Assembly (NCBI RefSeq): GCF_000202635.1
Contig: NC_015125.1
Coordinates: 806,001-870,000 of the forward strand
Source of the DNA: Microbacterium testaceum StLB037
Lineage (GTDB): Bacteria; Actinomycetota; Actinomycetes; Actinomycetales; Microbacteriaceae
DNA: 64,000 bases
Reading direction: 5' to 3'
Part shown: piece after piece, positions 63,382 through 64,000 of the stretch
Layout: each line of letters begins with the position of its first letter
How positions within the stretch are numbered: the first letter of the stretch is position 1
Notes under the pieces: model-generated
What the model was told of the DNA's origin: nothing
Seen by the model: the letters and a program-made list of their open reading frames with translations, nothing else
The model's database searches: none
Program-made: the position numbers and the translations under genes

Positions 63382-64000
63382 GCCCCGACCTCCCGCCGCG
63401 GCACGCGGGGACCCACGCGCGTGACGATCTCGTAGTCGATGGTGTCGGCGGCATCCCCCCAGTCCCGTGCCGCCGGCACGCCCAGAGTGGGATCGCCGAA
63501 GAGCACGACCTCGTCGCCGACGGACACGGGGTGGTCACCGACGTCGACGACGAACTGGTCCATCGCGACGCGTCCGGCGACCGGGAAGCGTCGCCCTCCG
63601 ATCACGACCGGCCCGCGGTCCGACGCCTGCCGCGGAACGCCGTCGGCATAGCCGAGGGGCACGAGGGCGAGGGTCGTGTCGCGCTCTGTCCGGTAGACGT
63701 AGCCGTAGGAGACTCCCGTCCCGGCCGGCACGCGGCGGACGGCCGACACCGCTCCGCGCAGCGTCATGGCGGGGCGCAGGCCCAGGTCGGCGGACGTCCG
63801 GTCGTGGAACGGCGAGATGCCGTAGATCCCGATGCCGATGCGGACGCCGGTCAAGCGCGCCTCGGGGAGGGCGATCGCGGCGTGCGTGGCGGCGATGTGC
63901 CGGAGCGGCGGGTTCAGACCGACGGATGCCGCGAGCACGACGCCCTCCTCGAAGCGGGCGAGCGCGGCGCGATCGTCCTCTTCGCTGGCGTTGGACAGGT
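63378..64000 (-). CDS. alr: Alanine racemase (C-terminal part; 5' end outside window)
   Basis: PLP enzyme converting L- to D-alanine for peptidoglycan. Visible part, about 206 residues: HLSNASEEDDRAAL region at the edge, then IGIYGISPF, the catalytic Tyr in GVSYGYVYRTERDT, PLGYADGVPRQ, MDQFVVDVGDHPV and the C-terminal domain. The frame continues past 64000, so the Lys-containing N-terminal half is not seen. It probably leads the operon alr-tsaE. Confidence 0.95.
   Translation of the reverse strand, partial: LSNASEEDDRAALARFEEGVVLAASVGLNPPLRHIAATHAAIALPEARLTGVRIGIGIYGISPFHDRTSADLGLRPAMTLRGAVSAVRRVPAGTGVSYGYVYRTERDTTLALVPLGYADGVPRQASDRGPVVIGGRRFPVAGRVAMDQFVVDVGDHPVSVGDEVVLFGDPTLGVPAARDWGDAADTIDYEIVTRVGPRVPRREVGA

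Overview
The window comes from a very GC-rich (about 70%) Gram-positive actinobacterium, most probably Microbacterium or a close member of the Microbacteriaceae. The evidence is the strong G/C bias at third codon positions, guaB3 beside guaA, a Zur-box-controlled type-B ribosomal protein L36, CIRCE control of groES, many start codons 6-7 nt after a TANNNT -10 box (leaderless mRNAs), and the heavily over-used word GGATGCC/GGCATCC. No integrase, transposase, rRNA operon or CRISPR array is visible. The content is mostly chromosomal housekeeping plus several small accessory units.

Layout. 1-4.9 kb: assimilatory nitrate genes (narK-type transporter cut by the left edge, molybdopterin nitrate reductase, FAD/[2Fe-2S] electron-transfer subunit). 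5-10.6 kb: LysE exporter, surface subtilase-like protein, TetR regulator, YbaK-type editing protein, acyl-CoA dehydrogenase. 10.8-19.4 kb: AI-2E-type permease, LigC ligase facing a LigD-type polymerase, DUF1684, SseB, PcrA/UvrD helicase and YccF. 19.4-24.8 kb: small regulator/target pairs (MarR/VOC, GntR/EamA, ArsR/NAD(P)-binding protein), each with a visible inverted-repeat site, plus an odd tRNA-like sequence. 24.8-27 kb: a zinc-homeostasis island (His-rich protein, SmtB-type regulator, small membrane protein, L36 type B, and a CobW-like protein without a P-loop). 27-36.6 kb: ABC exporter, FAD oxidoreductase, glycerophosphodiester phosphodiesterase, Bax-inhibitor-1 protein, second LigD-type polymerase, TetR/metallo-hydrolase pair, glycosyltransferase. 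36.7-46.5 kb: guanine nucleotide synthesis (guaA, guaB3, guaB) with SURF1, TMEM175-like channel and ABC-F protein, interrupted by a low-GC secreted protein/membrane protein pair. 46.7-52.6 kb: branched-chain amino acid ABC importer livHMGF and a convergent livK-like lipoprotein. 52.7-64 kb: RarD, groES, a methyltransferase, then the tRNA t6A and wall genes (tsaD, rimI, tsaB, tsaE, alr) split by a two-component system and an OmpA/DUF3060/DUF4190 envelope cassette. Its OmpA gene carries a frameshift inside a tandem repeat.

Between genes lie several palindromic repeat families (three copies of a GTGTCC..GGACAC element, two of an 88-bp ACTCCTGAG element, and two single-copy elements of similar design) and several minisatellites. 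A REP-like sequence, CCCTTCGACA(A/G)GCTCAGGG, is also found in frame inside two genes. The most interesting candidates are the secreted protein/membrane protein pair at 43.4-44.8 kb, the P-loop-less CobW protein with its zinc island, the phase-variation-like OmpA frameshift, the tRNA-like gene, and the palindromic repeats.
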